DNA of 64,000 bases from Sphingopyxis jiangsuensis (GTDB lineage Bacteria; Pseudomonadota; Alphaproteobacteria; Sphingomonadales; Sphingomonadaceae), in the NCBI RefSeq assembly GCF_016734905.1, contig NZ_JAERPO010000003.1:159038-223037 (forward strand). The letters run 5' to 3'. Within the stretch, counting starts at the first letter, position 1, and each line of letters begins with the position of its first letter. Shown here one piece after another: positions 17,139-25,408 of the stretch. Both the position numbers and the translations under genes were made by a program. Below the pieces are notes generated by a model, which saw only the letters and a list, made by a program, of their open reading frames with translations, was not told the origin of the DNA and did not search any database.

Positions 17139-17987
17139 TCAATGGACGGGCGGGTCGACGGGCGGAACGGCGCCAACGGGAGCGACCGGCTCGCCCGGCC
17201 GACGCGGGGGGAGCGCGTCGGGCGGGATGGCGTCGATCTGCATGTGGCGCGTCGGGAGTTCCGGCAGGCTGCGCACGGTAACACGCACCGCTCCGTCCGC
17301 GATTTCGAGGTCGTTGAAGCTGGGCGGGGTCGAGCGGATACGCTGCGACAAGGTGCCCGCGCCGATCATCCGGACCGGCCCGGCGGGTGTCTGCTTCACC
17401 AGATCGAAGGCGTCGTGGACATGGCCGGTGAGCACGCCCGCGACGCCGCGCTCGGCGAGCGCGCACAGCGCCCGTTCGCCGCCGCGTGTGAGCGCGCGCC
17501 CGCGCGTTCCTGCTTCGACGAGCGGATGATGGCCCGCGACGAGGACCGTCGTGCCGGGCGGCAGCGCATCGATAGCGGCGAGTGTCGTGTCGAGCGCGCG
17601 CCGGGTCACCCGACCCTTCGACCAGTCGAGCCGCCATTGCGCGCGCGCCGTCGTCTTGAGCGGAACGACCGCCAGCCCCGGAAAGTCGAGCTCGCGGTCG
17701 ATCAGCCGCTTGATCCGGGCGATACGGCGATAGGGAAAGAAGAAGCGCTCGATCGGGTTGAAATAGGGCAGGTCGTGGTTTCCGACCTCAACCGTAACCG
17801 GGAGGTCGAGCGTCTCGATCCAGTCGCACGCCGCGGCGAATTCGCGGGTGCGCGCGCGCATCGTCAGGTCGCCGGTGATCAGCACGCCGTCGGGGCACTC
17901 GGCGCGCACCAATTGGGTAAACCAGGCGAGTGCGATGCGGTCTTCGAGCCCGAAATGGAGGTCGCTGATGTGGAAGAGGCGGATCAT
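17139..17987 (-). CDS. Metallophosphoesterase
   Basis: This 282-residue calcineurin-like phosphoesterase has all metal-binding blocks in order: SDLHFG, GDLT, GNHD, GHHPL and TGHVHD. The family hydrolyses phosphomono- or diesters with two metal ions. The tail after residue 260 is Pro-rich. Its ATG (17987) overlaps the TGA of the diacylglycerol-kinase-like gene as ATGA, so the two are translationally coupled. A shared role in phospholipid or lipid-linked phosphate turnover is plausible, but the substrate is not visible. Confidence 0.9.
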   Translation of the reverse strand: MIRLFHISDLHFGLEDRIALAWFTQLVRAECPDGVLITGDLTMRARTREFAAACDWIETLDLPVTVEVGNHDLPYFNPIERFFFPYRRIARIKRLIDRELDFPGLAVVPLKTTARAQWRLDWSKGRVTRRALDTTLAAIDALPPGTTVLVAGHHPLVEAGTRGRALTRGGERALCALAERGVAGVLTGHVHDAFDLVKQTPAGPVRMIGAGTLSQRIRSTPPSFNDLEIADGAVRVTVRSLPELPTRHMQIDAIPPDALPPRRPGEPVAPVGAVPPVDPPVH

Positions 17988-18823
17988 GGCAAAGGCATCG
18001 TCAGGAGCATCGCCATCGGCGCGGGCTCGATCCTAAAGGTTACGCTCGCCGCGCCGTCGGCATGTTCGCCGTCCATCAGCAGGCCGAGCGGGGCGTCGGA
18101 GCTGATCGTGACCGTGGGGCGCGCGGTCAGCCGTTCGCGCGGCCCGTCGCGAAAATCGCCGCCGACCCACGCGATTGCGTGGCGCAGGAGCAATGTGGGG
18201 CTGTCGGCATAGAGGCCGTCGACGACGATGCCGTCGCGCGAGGGTGTCATGCTGATCGCCTGGAATTCGCGTGCATCGCCCGCGAGCCGCACCGGGTCGC
18301 CGGCAAGGCTTTCCTCGAGTGCCTCGGGGACAAGCGCGGCGGCGCTGGCCAGTTCGCGCTGGCGGACGTGCTCGCGCACCTCGGCCCAGACGGTCGTCGG
18401 CCCCGCGAGCATATTGACCATCGCGCGACCGGCGGCGCAGGCGACGGTCGGCGGGACGTCGCGATGCGCGCGCCCGGAAAGAACATCGGCGAGGATGGCT
18501 TCCAGTTCGCGCTCGCCATGAAGCTGTTTGGCGAGGAGGTTGAGCGTCCCGCCGGGAAGGGCCAGCAGCGTGCCGTCCCAGCCGGCGAGCGCCGCGACGC
18601 TTGCATTGATCGTGCCGTCGCCGCCCCAGACCACCGCGAGGTCGACGCCATCGGCGACAAGGCGCGCCGGGTCGGGCAGTTTCTGGTCGGGAAGGCAATA
18701 GTCGGCGACGAGCGGCGTCCCCGCCGCGGCAAATTGTTCGGCGATCCAGTCGCGGCGCGCGGAATCGAAGCTGCCGCTCTGGCTGTTGCAGACGAGCGCA
18801 GGGCGGCGGGCGGGTGGAGTCAT
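17984..18823 (-). CDS. Diacylglycerol kinase-like lipid kinase
   Basis: The product has 279 residues. The N-terminal catalytic domain carries VCNSQSGS and the nucleotide loop VVWGGDGTINASVAALAG, and PGGTLNLLAKQL is a family signature. This layout (DAGK catalytic domain plus beta-rich C-terminal domain) is shared by DgkB, YegS and sphingosine-kinase-like enzymes that phosphorylate a lipid alcohol. ATG 18823 (MTPPARRP) was chosen because it follows GGTGGAGT closely. It heads a minus-strand unit with the phosphoesterase and diverges from the anchored hydrolase at 18931. The lipid acceptor is unknown. Confidence 0.87.
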   Translation of the reverse strand: MTPPARRPALVCNSQSGSFDSARRDWIAEQFAAAGTPLVADYCLPDQKLPDPARLVADGVDLAVVWGGDGTINASVAALAGWDGTLLALPGGTLNLLAKQLHGERELEAILADVLSGRAHRDVPPTVACAAGRAMVNMLAGPTTVWAEVREHVRQRELASAAALVPEALEESLAGDPVRLAGDAREFQAISMTPSRDGIVVDGLYADSPTLLLRHAIAWVGGDFRDGPRERLTARPTVTISSDAPLGLLMDGEHADGAASVTFRIEPAPMAMLLTMPLP

Positions 18824-18930
18824 GCCTTTCCTACGCACGACACGCGAAAAGGTGGCGCTTGTGGCGCTGCGCGACGCACGGTAGGGCCGCGGACGGACCG
18901 ATGTTGCGCGGTCCGGCGAAGGGCGGACGA

Positions 18931-19887
18931 ATGACGGACGCGGGGCGCAAGGGTCGGCGGTTGATCAAATATTTGTTTATATTGCTGATCCTGCTGCTCC
19001 TGTTCGGTGGCGGCGCAAAGCTTATCGTTGCGGGCGGCGCGAAATCACTCGACCTTGCCGACAAGCTGCTCGGCGGCGGAGGCGGCGCAAAACTGCTCCT
19101 CGCGGGGCAGCCCTATGGCCGCGGCGCGCGCCAGACGCTCGACATCTGGGTTCCCGAGGATGCGCGCGAGGGCAACCGGCTGCCGGTGGTCGTCTTCTTC
19201 TATGGTGGCGGCTGGAACAGCGGCGAGCGCGCCAGCTACGGCTTCGCCGGTCGCGCACTCGCGCGGCAAGGTTTCGTCACCGTCATCCCCGACTATCGCC
19301 TCGTCCCGCGCGCCTATTGGCCCGATTATATCGAGGACAGCGCGGCGGCGGTCGCATGGACGCGCGAACATGTCGGAAAGCTTGGCGGCGATCCCGACCG
19401 GATCGCGCTGATGGGACATTCGGCGGGCGCCTATAATGCTGCGATGCTCGCGCTTGACCCGCAATGGCTGCGCGCGGCGGGGACCGACCCGGCGGTGATC
19501 CGCGGCGTCGCGGGGCTGGCCGGGCCTTATGATTTCACCCCGCTCGAAAAGGGCGGCCGCGCCGACAAGGCGATGGGCAAGATCCGCCCGATCGAAAAGA
19601 CCCAGCCTGTTTCCTTTGCGCGTGGCGATGCGCCGCCGATGTGGCTCGCGACGGGCGACGCCGACGATATCGTGCGCCCGCGCAACAGCCAGAATCTCGC
19701 CGCCGCAATCGAGCGCGCGGGCGGCGCCGCGACGTTGCGCGTCTATCCGGGGCTTGGTCACACGGGTATCGTCATGGCTCTCGCCGCGCCCTTTGGTGGC
19801 AAGGCGCCGGTACTGGACGAAGCGGGCGATTTCCTGCGTGGCGTTACCGGACGGCGGATCGCGCCGGTGGAGGCGTCGCCGCAATGA
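18931..19887 (+). CDS. Membrane-anchored alpha/beta hydrolase
   Basis: This 318-residue protein has an N-terminal uncleaved anchor (IKYLFILLILLLLFGGG) and a Gly-rich repeat region (GGAKLIVAGGAKSL then GGGGGAKLLLAG), followed by an esterase-type domain. The oxyanion segment FFYGGGWNSG, nucleophile GHSAGAY, an acid in GDADDIV and His in LGHTG are all present. The active site should face the periplasm. I prefer ATG 18931 over 18901 because a basic stretch then precedes the anchor. It overlaps the next gene by ATGA. The substrate is unknown, possibly an acylated lipid or glycan. Confidence 0.85.
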   Translation: MTDAGRKGRRLIKYLFILLILLLLFGGGAKLIVAGGAKSLDLADKLLGGGGGAKLLLAGQPYGRGARQTLDIWVPEDAREGNRLPVVVFFYGGGWNSGERASYGFAGRALARQGFVTVIPDYRLVPRAYWPDYIEDSAAAVAWTREHVGKLGGDPDRIALMGHSAGAYNAAMLALDPQWLRAAGTDPAVIRGVAGLAGPYDFTPLEKGGRADKAMGKIRPIEKTQPVSFARGDAPPMWLATGDADDIVRPRNSQNLAAAIERAGGAATLRVYPGLGHTGIVMALAAPFGGKAPVLDEAGDFLRGVTGRRIAPVEASPQ

Positions 19888-20657
19888 CCGCGCCGATCCC
19901 GGCAATCGTGATGGCAGGGAGCCGCCCCGGCCCCGACCCCCTGCTCGACGGCAGCGGCGTCGCGACCAAGGCACTGCTGCCGATCGCGGGCGAAGCGATG
20001 CTCGTTCACGTCGTGCGCGCGCTGCGCGCGTCGCCGCGCGTCGGCGCGATCACCGTTCTCGCGCAGAACAGCCGCGCGCTTGCCGCCGATCCGGCGCTTG
20101 CCGCTTTCGAAGACGTGCGGTTCGCCGACTCAGGGCAGGGGATCAGCGCGTCGCTCGCCGCTGCGCTCCCCGACGATGACGCGCCGGTGTTGGTGACGAC
20201 CGCCGACAATGTGCTGCTCACTCCCGCAATGATTGGCGAGTTTCTCGATGGGGCCGAGGACAGCGACGTGGCGGTTGCGATGGTCGAACGCACGGTGCTG
20301 CTCGCGCGCTATCCCGAATCAAGGCGCACGTGGCTCAAGTTCCGCGGCGGCTGGTGGTCGGGGGCGAATCTATTTCGCTTGCGCGGTCGCCGCGCACGGC
20401 CGCTGCTCGATTTCTGGGGGCGGATCGAGCGCGATCGCAAGAAGGGGCTCAGGATCATCGCGGCCTTCGGCCCCGCGCTGCTGATCGGCGTGCTGCTGCG
20501 GCTGCTGACGATCCATCAGGGCGTCGCGCGCGCGGGTCGCCGTTTCGGGGTCAAGGCGCGGATCGTGCCGATGTCGGCGGCGGAGGCATGTATCGACGCC
20601 GACAAGCCCGAAGATATTGTGCTGATCGAGCGGATCATGGCCGGGCGAGGCTTTTAA
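19884..20657 (+). CDS. MobA-like nucleotidyltransferase
   Basis: This 257-residue NTP-transferase domain protein has the loop AIVMAGSRPGPDPL at the N-terminus, GVATKALLPIAGEAMLVHVV and VLVTTADNVLLTP, matching the GT-A-like MobA/sugar-nucleotide transferase fold. After about residue 155 it has a basic and hydrophobic region (FGPALLIGVLLRLLTI) that may touch the membrane, then IDADKPEDI. It is coupled to the hydrolase by ATGA. Such enzymes activate a small molecule as a CDP-, GDP- or UDP-derivative. Here that may serve a head group or glycan, but no partner phosphatidyltransferase is seen. Confidence 0.83.
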   Translation: MTAPIPAIVMAGSRPGPDPLLDGSGVATKALLPIAGEAMLVHVVRALRASPRVGAITVLAQNSRALAADPALAAFEDVRFADSGQGISASLAAALPDDDAPVLVTTADNVLLTPAMIGEFLDGAEDSDVAVAMVERTVLLARYPESRRTWLKFRGGWWSGANLFRLRGRRARPLLDFWGRIERDRKKGLRIIAAFGPALLIGVLLRLLTIHQGVARAGRRFGVKARIVPMSAAEACIDADKPEDIVLIERIMAGRGF

Positions 20658-20663
20658 GCTTGC

Positions 20664-20749
20664 GTGCGCCTGCGGGGGCGGGTGCCCATCGCCGGTCGGT
20701 GCCACCTTGGCCGGGCAGGAGATGGCGCCCCGCCTTCGCGGGGACTCAC
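20664..20749. repeat. Degenerate intergenic dyad repeat, copy 1
   Basis: Arms at 20664-20690 and 20721-20749 run GTG...CCATC inward and are about 27-29 bp with several mismatches. They match the layout of the better copy at 29442-29541 (GTG-cccctgcg-aggc-gggg-CCATC). It lies between convergent genes and may help end transcription. I regard it as a family repeat, not a gene. Confidence 0.6.
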
Positions 20750-20754
20750 GAAAT

Positions 20755-21447
20755 TCAAGGTTGGGCAGCTAGTGCCTGATCGACCGCCGCCTTTGCCAGC
20801 GCCAGTTCCTCCGCATATGGCATGGTCGCGTCGAGATCGACGATGGGGGCGCCGCCCATCGTCAGCAGCGGCACCGTTTCGACCTTGCGCGCGATCAGCG
20901 CGCGGACATGATCAGGCTTGCGGGCCATCACCGTGTCGACGTCGATGTGCAGGCGAATGACGAGCGTCGGCATATAGGCCGCCATCTCGGCATAAAGCGC
21001 GCGCTCCTCTGCCTGCATCGCCGCGAGGCGCGGTGTCATGGCGCGGCCCGCGAGGATCGGGCCGTCGTGCAGGCCGGGCACTTCGATCTGCGGGTAGCGG
21101 TCGGTGACGATGGTGATGCCCGCGCGGCGCCGCGCGAGAAGCTGTTCGAACTTCGCGCGGCGCTTCTTCGATTTGCGCAGCGCGTAGCGCGCGGCGAGCC
21201 AGCCGGGGATCGGCGCGTCGGGATCGCGCAGCCGGTCGGCGATGCCGTCGAGGAAGCGGTGGAGCGGCGGGCCGATCAGCGGCCAGCGGCCGATGCGGCG
21301 GCCCTGCTCGCCCGAACCGAGGCCGAGATAGCCGCTCTCCGCGGGCCGCGACTTCTGGATATGCGCGAGGAGGTCGGCCGACAGCGTCGATTTGCCCGAC
21401 CCGTCGCTGCCGATCACGGCGATGAGGGGAGCGAGATCGCTCCCCAT
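20755..21447 (-). CDS. P-loop kinase, thymidylate-kinase-like
   Basis: The product has 230 residues. Walker A is AVIGSDGSGKSTL at residues 10-22, a DR motif lies in TIVTDRYPQIEVPG, and a basic lid-like run KSKKRRAKFEQLLARRR precedes it. The fold resembles thymidylate kinases that occur in polysaccharide clusters, not the canonical tmk. It starts 4 bp after the methyltransferase gene, so the two are co-transcribed. The phosphate acceptor is unknown; a nucleoside, sugar or lipid precursor are all possible. Confidence 0.8.
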   Translation of the reverse strand: MGSDLAPLIAVIGSDGSGKSTLSADLLAHIQKSRPAESGYLGLGSGEQGRRIGRWPLIGPPLHRFLDGIADRLRDPDAPIPGWLAARYALRKSKKRRAKFEQLLARRRAGITIVTDRYPQIEVPGLHDGPILAGRAMTPRLAAMQAEERALYAEMAAYMPTLVIRLHIDVDTVMARKPDHVRALIARKVETVPLLTMGGAPIVDLDATMPYAEELALAKAAVDQALAAQP

Positions 21448-21451
21448 TTGG

Positions 21452-22192
21452 TCAGCTCAATTCCTTGAAGAAGCCGATCATCTTGAGTCCGCCGATGATG
21501 AAGCGAACGACGACGAGCGCGGCAAAGGCATAAACCCAGTTCCACTGCGCCGAGGTCAGCGCGTCGAAATTGAAGTCCATCCGCGCCATCCACGTCAGGA
21601 AGACGGTCGTCGCGAGCAGGAACAGCTTGTTCTGCTCGCGCCAGATCATCCGCTTCCACCAGAAGGGATATTTGGGCTTCACCCAGCCCGACAGGCGCGG
21701 GAGCAGCGCGGGGACGTCCTTTGCCCATTCGGCATGTGCGGCGCCGAACTTTTCGCGCAGGAACTCTTCTTCGTAAATCGAGATGCGCTCATAGATCAGG
21801 ATCGCGAGCAGGAAGACGATTGCGCCGAACACCCAGCTTCCCGACAGCATCGCAAGGCCGGTGAAGTTCAGGATGCGCCCGACATAGAGCGGGTTGCGCA
21901 CGAGGCTGTAGGGGCCGGTGGTGTTGAGCTCGCTCGCCTCGGCGGCGACCTTGGCGCGCCCCGAGGTGCCGAGCGCGGCCCAACCACTGGTGAAAACGCG
22001 GACGATCGCGCCCGCGCTCGCAACGCCGAGCGACAGCCAGAACCAGGCGCAGTCGCCGGTCGCCGTGTTGAACGGCCCCCAGTCTTTGCTGCACCACGCG
22101 ATCAGCGTCGAGATTGCGATCGTGATGTAGATATAGGTGCCGCGAATGAAGAAAAGGCGCTTGCCGCTACGGGCGAGTTCTTGCTGATACAT
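21452..22192 (-). CDS. Isoprenylcysteine methyltransferase-like membrane methyltransferase
   Basis: This 246-residue integral membrane protein has about five helices. The SAM-binding region of the ICMT/PEMT family is clear: TGPYSLVRNPLYVGRILNFTG, followed by EEEFLREKFGAAHAEW. Bacterial members methylate lipids or small acceptors, not prenylated proteins. ATG 22192 (MYQQELARS) was chosen because the sequence upstream is the intergenic dyad at 22283-22358 and unlikely to code. The P-loop kinase follows 4 bp downstream. Its acceptor may be a phospholipid or glycolipid, by inference from neighbours. Confidence 0.85.
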   Translation of the reverse strand: MYQQELARSGKRLFFIRGTYIYITIAISTLIAWCSKDWGPFNTATGDCAWFWLSLGVASAGAIVRVFTSGWAALGTSGRAKVAAEASELNTTGPYSLVRNPLYVGRILNFTGLAMLSGSWVFGAIVFLLAILIYERISIYEEEFLREKFGAAHAEWAKDVPALLPRLSGWVKPKYPFWWKRMIWREQNKLFLLATTVFLTWMARMDFNFDALTSAQWNWVYAFAALVVVRFIIGGLKMIGFFKELS

Positions 22193-22282
22193 CGGGTTCC
22201 GCCTGTTGGCCGCAGGAGCGGCGAATGAAGTGGCGTCTCCTCTAGCAAAGTTTGCGGCCAAAATAAGACCCTCTGTCTTGTC

Positions 22283-22358
22283 GTCATCCCGGCGAAGGCC
22301 GCGATCTGGCCGGTGCATTGCAAGCGGAGGTCGAGATCGCGGCCTTCGCGGGGATGAC
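22283..22358. repeat. Intergenic dyad repeat with 25 bp arms
   Basis: Arms 22283-22307 and 22334-22358 are complementary with one mismatch (GTCATCCCGGCGAAGGCCGC... against its partner), around a 26 nt loop. It lies between the flippase stop and the methyltransferase start on the same strand. It belongs to the 'gtcatccc-gcgaaggc' type of repeat often seen between genes in these bacteria. It may act as a terminator or mRNA stabiliser. Confidence 0.8.
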
Positions 22359-22361
22359 GGA

Positions 22362-23894
22362 TCAGGAGATCAGTCTGAGTTTCCGCCCGGTCTTGCCCAG
22401 CGATGCACGATCGGCTTCGGGCAGCGCGAAGCGGAGCGACGACCAGATTGCCGCGACCGCGACCAGCACGATCAGCGGCAGCGCTACCGGGTCAGGCAGG
22501 CGGCTGATGAACAGCGCGAGCAGTCCCGCCGCCAGCGTGATCAGCATTCCGCGCAGCGCGACCAGCGGGAACTGCCGGTCGAAGGGGTGAAGCCGCTCGC
22601 TGATTGCGAGCTGCGCCATCGGGATGCCTGCCATCACGACGAGCCCGATCGACATGGCGAGCGTCACGCCGGTCAGTGCGTCCATTTGACCGACGATCAA
22701 CCACCCAGCGCCGACCGCGACGGCGACGCCGAACAGGCTGGCGGTGAGCTGGTGGCGAAAGGCGGCGACGACCTGGAGCACCGGAAGCGAAATGCCGAGC
22801 ACCGCTTCCGCCGCGCGCGCGAAGAAGAGGATGACGACTGCAGCGCGCGCGACCTGCGCCTGATCGCCGAACAGGCTGAGCAGCGACGCGCTCCCCGCTG
22901 CGAGCACCGCCGCGAGCGGCAGCGCGATCGCCGCGATAAGCCGCGTCGCATAGGCATAGATTTCGGCAACCTGCGCGCGGTCGGCGCGCTCGGCGCTCGC
23001 GGCGAGCGGAGCGATGACATAGACGAAGGCAACGCGGACGAGCTGGACGACGCTCGAGAGCTTGCGCGCGATGGTGAAGAGGCCGGCCGCCGCTGCGCCC
23101 GCCGCGCCGGGGAGCAGCAGGTTGAGGATCAGCGCCGGCGCATCGCCGAACAGCCGCGCGATCACGTTCGACGGCAGGATCGACAGCCCGGCCCAGAAGG
23201 TGTTGCGCTCGACATCGCTGCCGCGCCCGCCGCGCCACAAGAGCGCGAAATCATAATGACGCCGCAGCAGCCGAACGCAGAGGAGCGCGGTGATCGCGAG
23301 CGAGCACAGATGTGCGACGAAAAGCCCCTTGAGCCCCAGCCCGCCCGCGAAAAAGGCGCCGGCGAACACCAGCCGCATGATCTGCTCCCAGACGATACGC
23401 AGGCGGATTTCGGCGCCGAACACCATCCGCGCACGCATCGCCGAGGTCGCGATCTCGACAAAGGCCCACAAGGGCAGCGCCCAGACGAACAACTGTATCG
23501 CGGGAACGACGAGCGGGCGGTCGCGCTCGGCGACGTTGAGCAGCGGCGCAAGGTCGGACGCGAACCAGGCAATGAGCGCCGCGACGACAAGGCATGGGCC
23601 GACCCCAAAGAGCATGGCGGTGCGCAGCGCCCCCGCCGCCTCGGCGTCGCTCGCCGACTGCGGGACGGTCCGCTGCATGGCGCTCGTCATGCCGAGGTCG
23701 AAGATATTCTCGATGAGGTTGATCGTCGCCCAGAGCACCGCATAGAGGCCGTAGCCCGCGAGCCCGAACATCAGCACATAAAGCGGCTGCGCGACAATCT
23801 CGACCACCGCACCGAGCCGCGCGAGCACGGTCGTGCCGAGCCCTTTGGCGACATGGCGGCTGGTGACGGCGGGTTGGGCGGGATCGGCGGTCAT
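22362..23894 (-). CDS. Polysaccharide flippase, Wzx/MATE type
   Basis: This 510-residue protein of the oligosaccharide flippase superfamily has about 12-14 membrane helices. VAKGLGTTVLARLGAVVEIVAQPLYVLMFG at the start resembles the first-helix region of Wzx proteins. These move lipid-linked sugar units across the inner membrane. ATG 23894 (MTADPAQPA) is the reasonable start, since residues encoded further upstream are basic and run into the repeat region. No glycosyltransferases flank it, unlike typical O-antigen clusters, and the near genes are lipid-modifying types. Substrate unknown. Confidence 0.85.
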   Translation of the reverse strand: MTADPAQPAVTSRHVAKGLGTTVLARLGAVVEIVAQPLYVLMFGLAGYGLYAVLWATINLIENIFDLGMTSAMQRTVPQSASDAEAAGALRTAMLFGVGPCLVVAALIAWFASDLAPLLNVAERDRPLVVPAIQLFVWALPLWAFVEIATSAMRARMVFGAEIRLRIVWEQIMRLVFAGAFFAGGLGLKGLFVAHLCSLAITALLCVRLLRRHYDFALLWRGGRGSDVERNTFWAGLSILPSNVIARLFGDAPALILNLLLPGAAGAAAAGLFTIARKLSSVVQLVRVAFVYVIAPLAASAERADRAQVAEIYAYATRLIAAIALPLAAVLAAGSASLLSLFGDQAQVARAAVVILFFARAAEAVLGISLPVLQVVAAFRHQLTASLFGVAVAVGAGWLIVGQMDALTGVTLAMSIGLVVMAGIPMAQLAISERLHPFDRQFPLVALRGMLITLAAGLLALFISRLPDPVALPLIVLVAVAAIWSSLRFALPEADRASLGKTGRKLRLIS

Positions 23895-23931
23895 TCCATG
23901 CGCCCGTAGCCGCATATTTCGGAATTTACAC

Positions 23932-24055
23932 CCCTCCCCTTCAGGGGAGGGCAGCGAGACTTGGCGGCTTGCCGTCTGGTCGCGGCGGGCGGGCCTTCGG
24001 AACCTTTGCGCCAGGCCGCTGGCCCCACCCCGACCCCTCCGCTGAAGGGAAGGGG
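23932..24055. repeat. Intergenic repeat, CCCCTCCCCTTCAGGGGAGGG type
   Basis: The left unit 23932-23951 is a perfect 9 bp hairpin (CCCTCCCCT, loop TC, AGGGGAGGG). The right unit 24034-24055 (CCCCTCCGCTGAAGGGAAGGGG) is related and inverted, with about 80 bp between them. The whole fills most of the spacer between the divergent flippase and sdhB genes. It looks like a common intergenic repeat of sphingomonads. No other promoter signal is obvious here. Confidence 0.7.
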
Positions 24056-24137
24056 CTTTTCATTAGCTCGCCACACCCCCTTGCCCCCGCCGCGCAACGG
24101 GTCTAGTCCGACCGCCGACTGCACAAGGGAGCCCGAT

Positions 24138-24920
24138 ATGGCCGAATTTCGCCTGCCCAAGAACAGCCGCGTCCAAAAGGGCGGCACGGTCCACAAGGCC
24201 GAGGGGGCGACCAACGTCAAAAAGTTCAAAGTCTATCGCTACGACCCCGACAAGGGCGCGAATCCGCGCTTCGACACGTTCGAGATCGACACCGAAAAGT
24301 GCGGGCCGATGGTGCTCGATGCGCTCATCAAGATGAAGAGCGAACAGGACGCGTCGCTGACCTTCCGCCGCTCGTGCCGCGAGGGCATTTGCGGCAGCTG
24401 CTCGATGAACATGAACGGCAAGAACGGCCTCGCCTGCACGACCGCGATCGAGGATTTGAAGGGCGACATCACGATCACCCCGCTGCCGCACATGGAAGTC
24501 ATCAAGGACCTCGTCCCCGACTTCACCCATTTCTATGCGCAATATGCGTCGATCGAACCCTGGCTGAAGACCAAGACGACGACCCCCAGCGGCAAGGAAA
24601 GGCTGCAGAGCCCCGCCGAGCGCGAGAAGCTCGACGGGCTTTACGAGTGCATCCTGTGCGCATGCTGCTCGACGAGCTGCCCGAGCTATTGGTGGAACAG
24701 CGACAAGTTCCTCGGCCCTGCGATCCTGCTGCAGGCCTATCGCTGGCTTGCGGACAGCCGCGACGAAATGACGGGTGAGCGGCTCGACGAGCTCGAGGAC
24801 CCGTTCCGACTCTATCGCTGCCACACGATCATGAACTGCGCCAATGCGTGCCCCAAGGGGCTCAACCCCGCGCGCGCGATTGCCGAGATCAAGAAGCTCG
24901 AGGCCGAGCGGCAGGTGTGA
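24138..24920 (+). CDS. sdhB: Succinate dehydrogenase iron-sulfur subunit
   Basis: This 260-residue SdhB carries electrons from the flavoprotein to ubiquinone in complex II. The [2Fe-2S] cysteines are in [18 protein letters not shown], and the [4Fe-4S] and [3Fe-4S] cysteines are in [16 protein letters not shown] and [20 protein letters not shown] 24138 (MAEFRLPKN) gives the normal length. sdhC, sdhD and sdhA are not upstream: the divergent neighbour is a flippase, so complex II genes are split in this genome. The TGA overlaps the thioesterase start. Confidence 0.96.
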   Translation: MAEFRLPKNSRVQKGGTVHKAEGATNVKKFKVYRYDPDKGANPRFDTFEIDTEKCGPMVLDALIKMKSEQDASLTFRRSCREGICGSCSMNMNGKNGLACTTAIEDLKGDITITPLPHMEVIKDLVPDFTHFYAQYASIEPWLKTKTTTPSGKERLQSPAEREKLDGLYECILCACCSTSCPSYWWNSDKFLGPAILLQAYRWLADSRDEMTGERLDELEDPFRLYRCHTIMNCANACPKGLNPARAIAEIKKLEAERQV

Positions 24921-25408
24921 ACGACGGCATTGAAGAACCCAAGCGGCGCGAGAATTTCACCGCCGAGGAGTTGCCCGACGGTTGGGTCAGCTGGAACCTG
25001 AAAGACCCGAGCCGCTTCAATGGCTTCATCGAGCCGCTGTCGGTGCGCGTCGAAGATCCGACTCCCGACGGTCGTCCGCGCGCGCGGGTGCGGATGGTGC
25101 CCGAGCGCAAACACAGCAATCTCGGCGACAATGTCCACGGCGCGGTGACGCTCGCGCTTGTCGACATCGCGCTCTTCGCGGCGTCGCATCAGTTCGGCTC
25201 GCTCGACGCGGGCCATTCGGTGACGCTCGACCTGTCGACGCAATTCGTCGGCGCGGGGCGGATCGGCGAGCCGATGGACGCGGTGGTCGAGCTGGTGCGC
25301 GAGACGGGGCGGCTGATCTTCCTGCGCGGGCTGGTCGTGCAGGGCGCGGGTGACGCGCATATCGTGCTGAGCTTTGCGGGGACGATCCGCAAGGCGACCA
25401 AGCGTTGA
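24917..25408 (+). CDS. PaaI-family hotdog thioesterase
   Basis: This 163-residue hotdog-fold protein shows [24 protein letters not shown], the PaaI-type catalytic helix region, then a dimer-forming strand [16 protein letters not shown]. It is predicted to hydrolyse acyl-CoA thioesters. The GTG at 24917 overlaps the sdhB stop (GTGTGA) and is the best start. The gene ends overlapping the next at TTGA. Position between sdhB and zapE suggests one operon, but the substrate is not visible. Confidence 0.82.
   Translation: MNDGIEEPKRRENFTAEELPDGWVSWNLKDPSRFNGFIEPLSVRVEDPTPDGRPRARVRMVPERKHSNLGDNVHGAVTLALVDIALFAASHQFGSLDAGHSVTLDLSTQFVGAGRIGEPMDAVVELVRETGRLIFLRGLVVQGAGDAHIVLSFAGTIRKATKR

Noticed and set aside
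22206..23909. A 567-codon frame antisense to the flippase
   Set aside because: It is an antisense shadow, with extremely polar composition and no family features.
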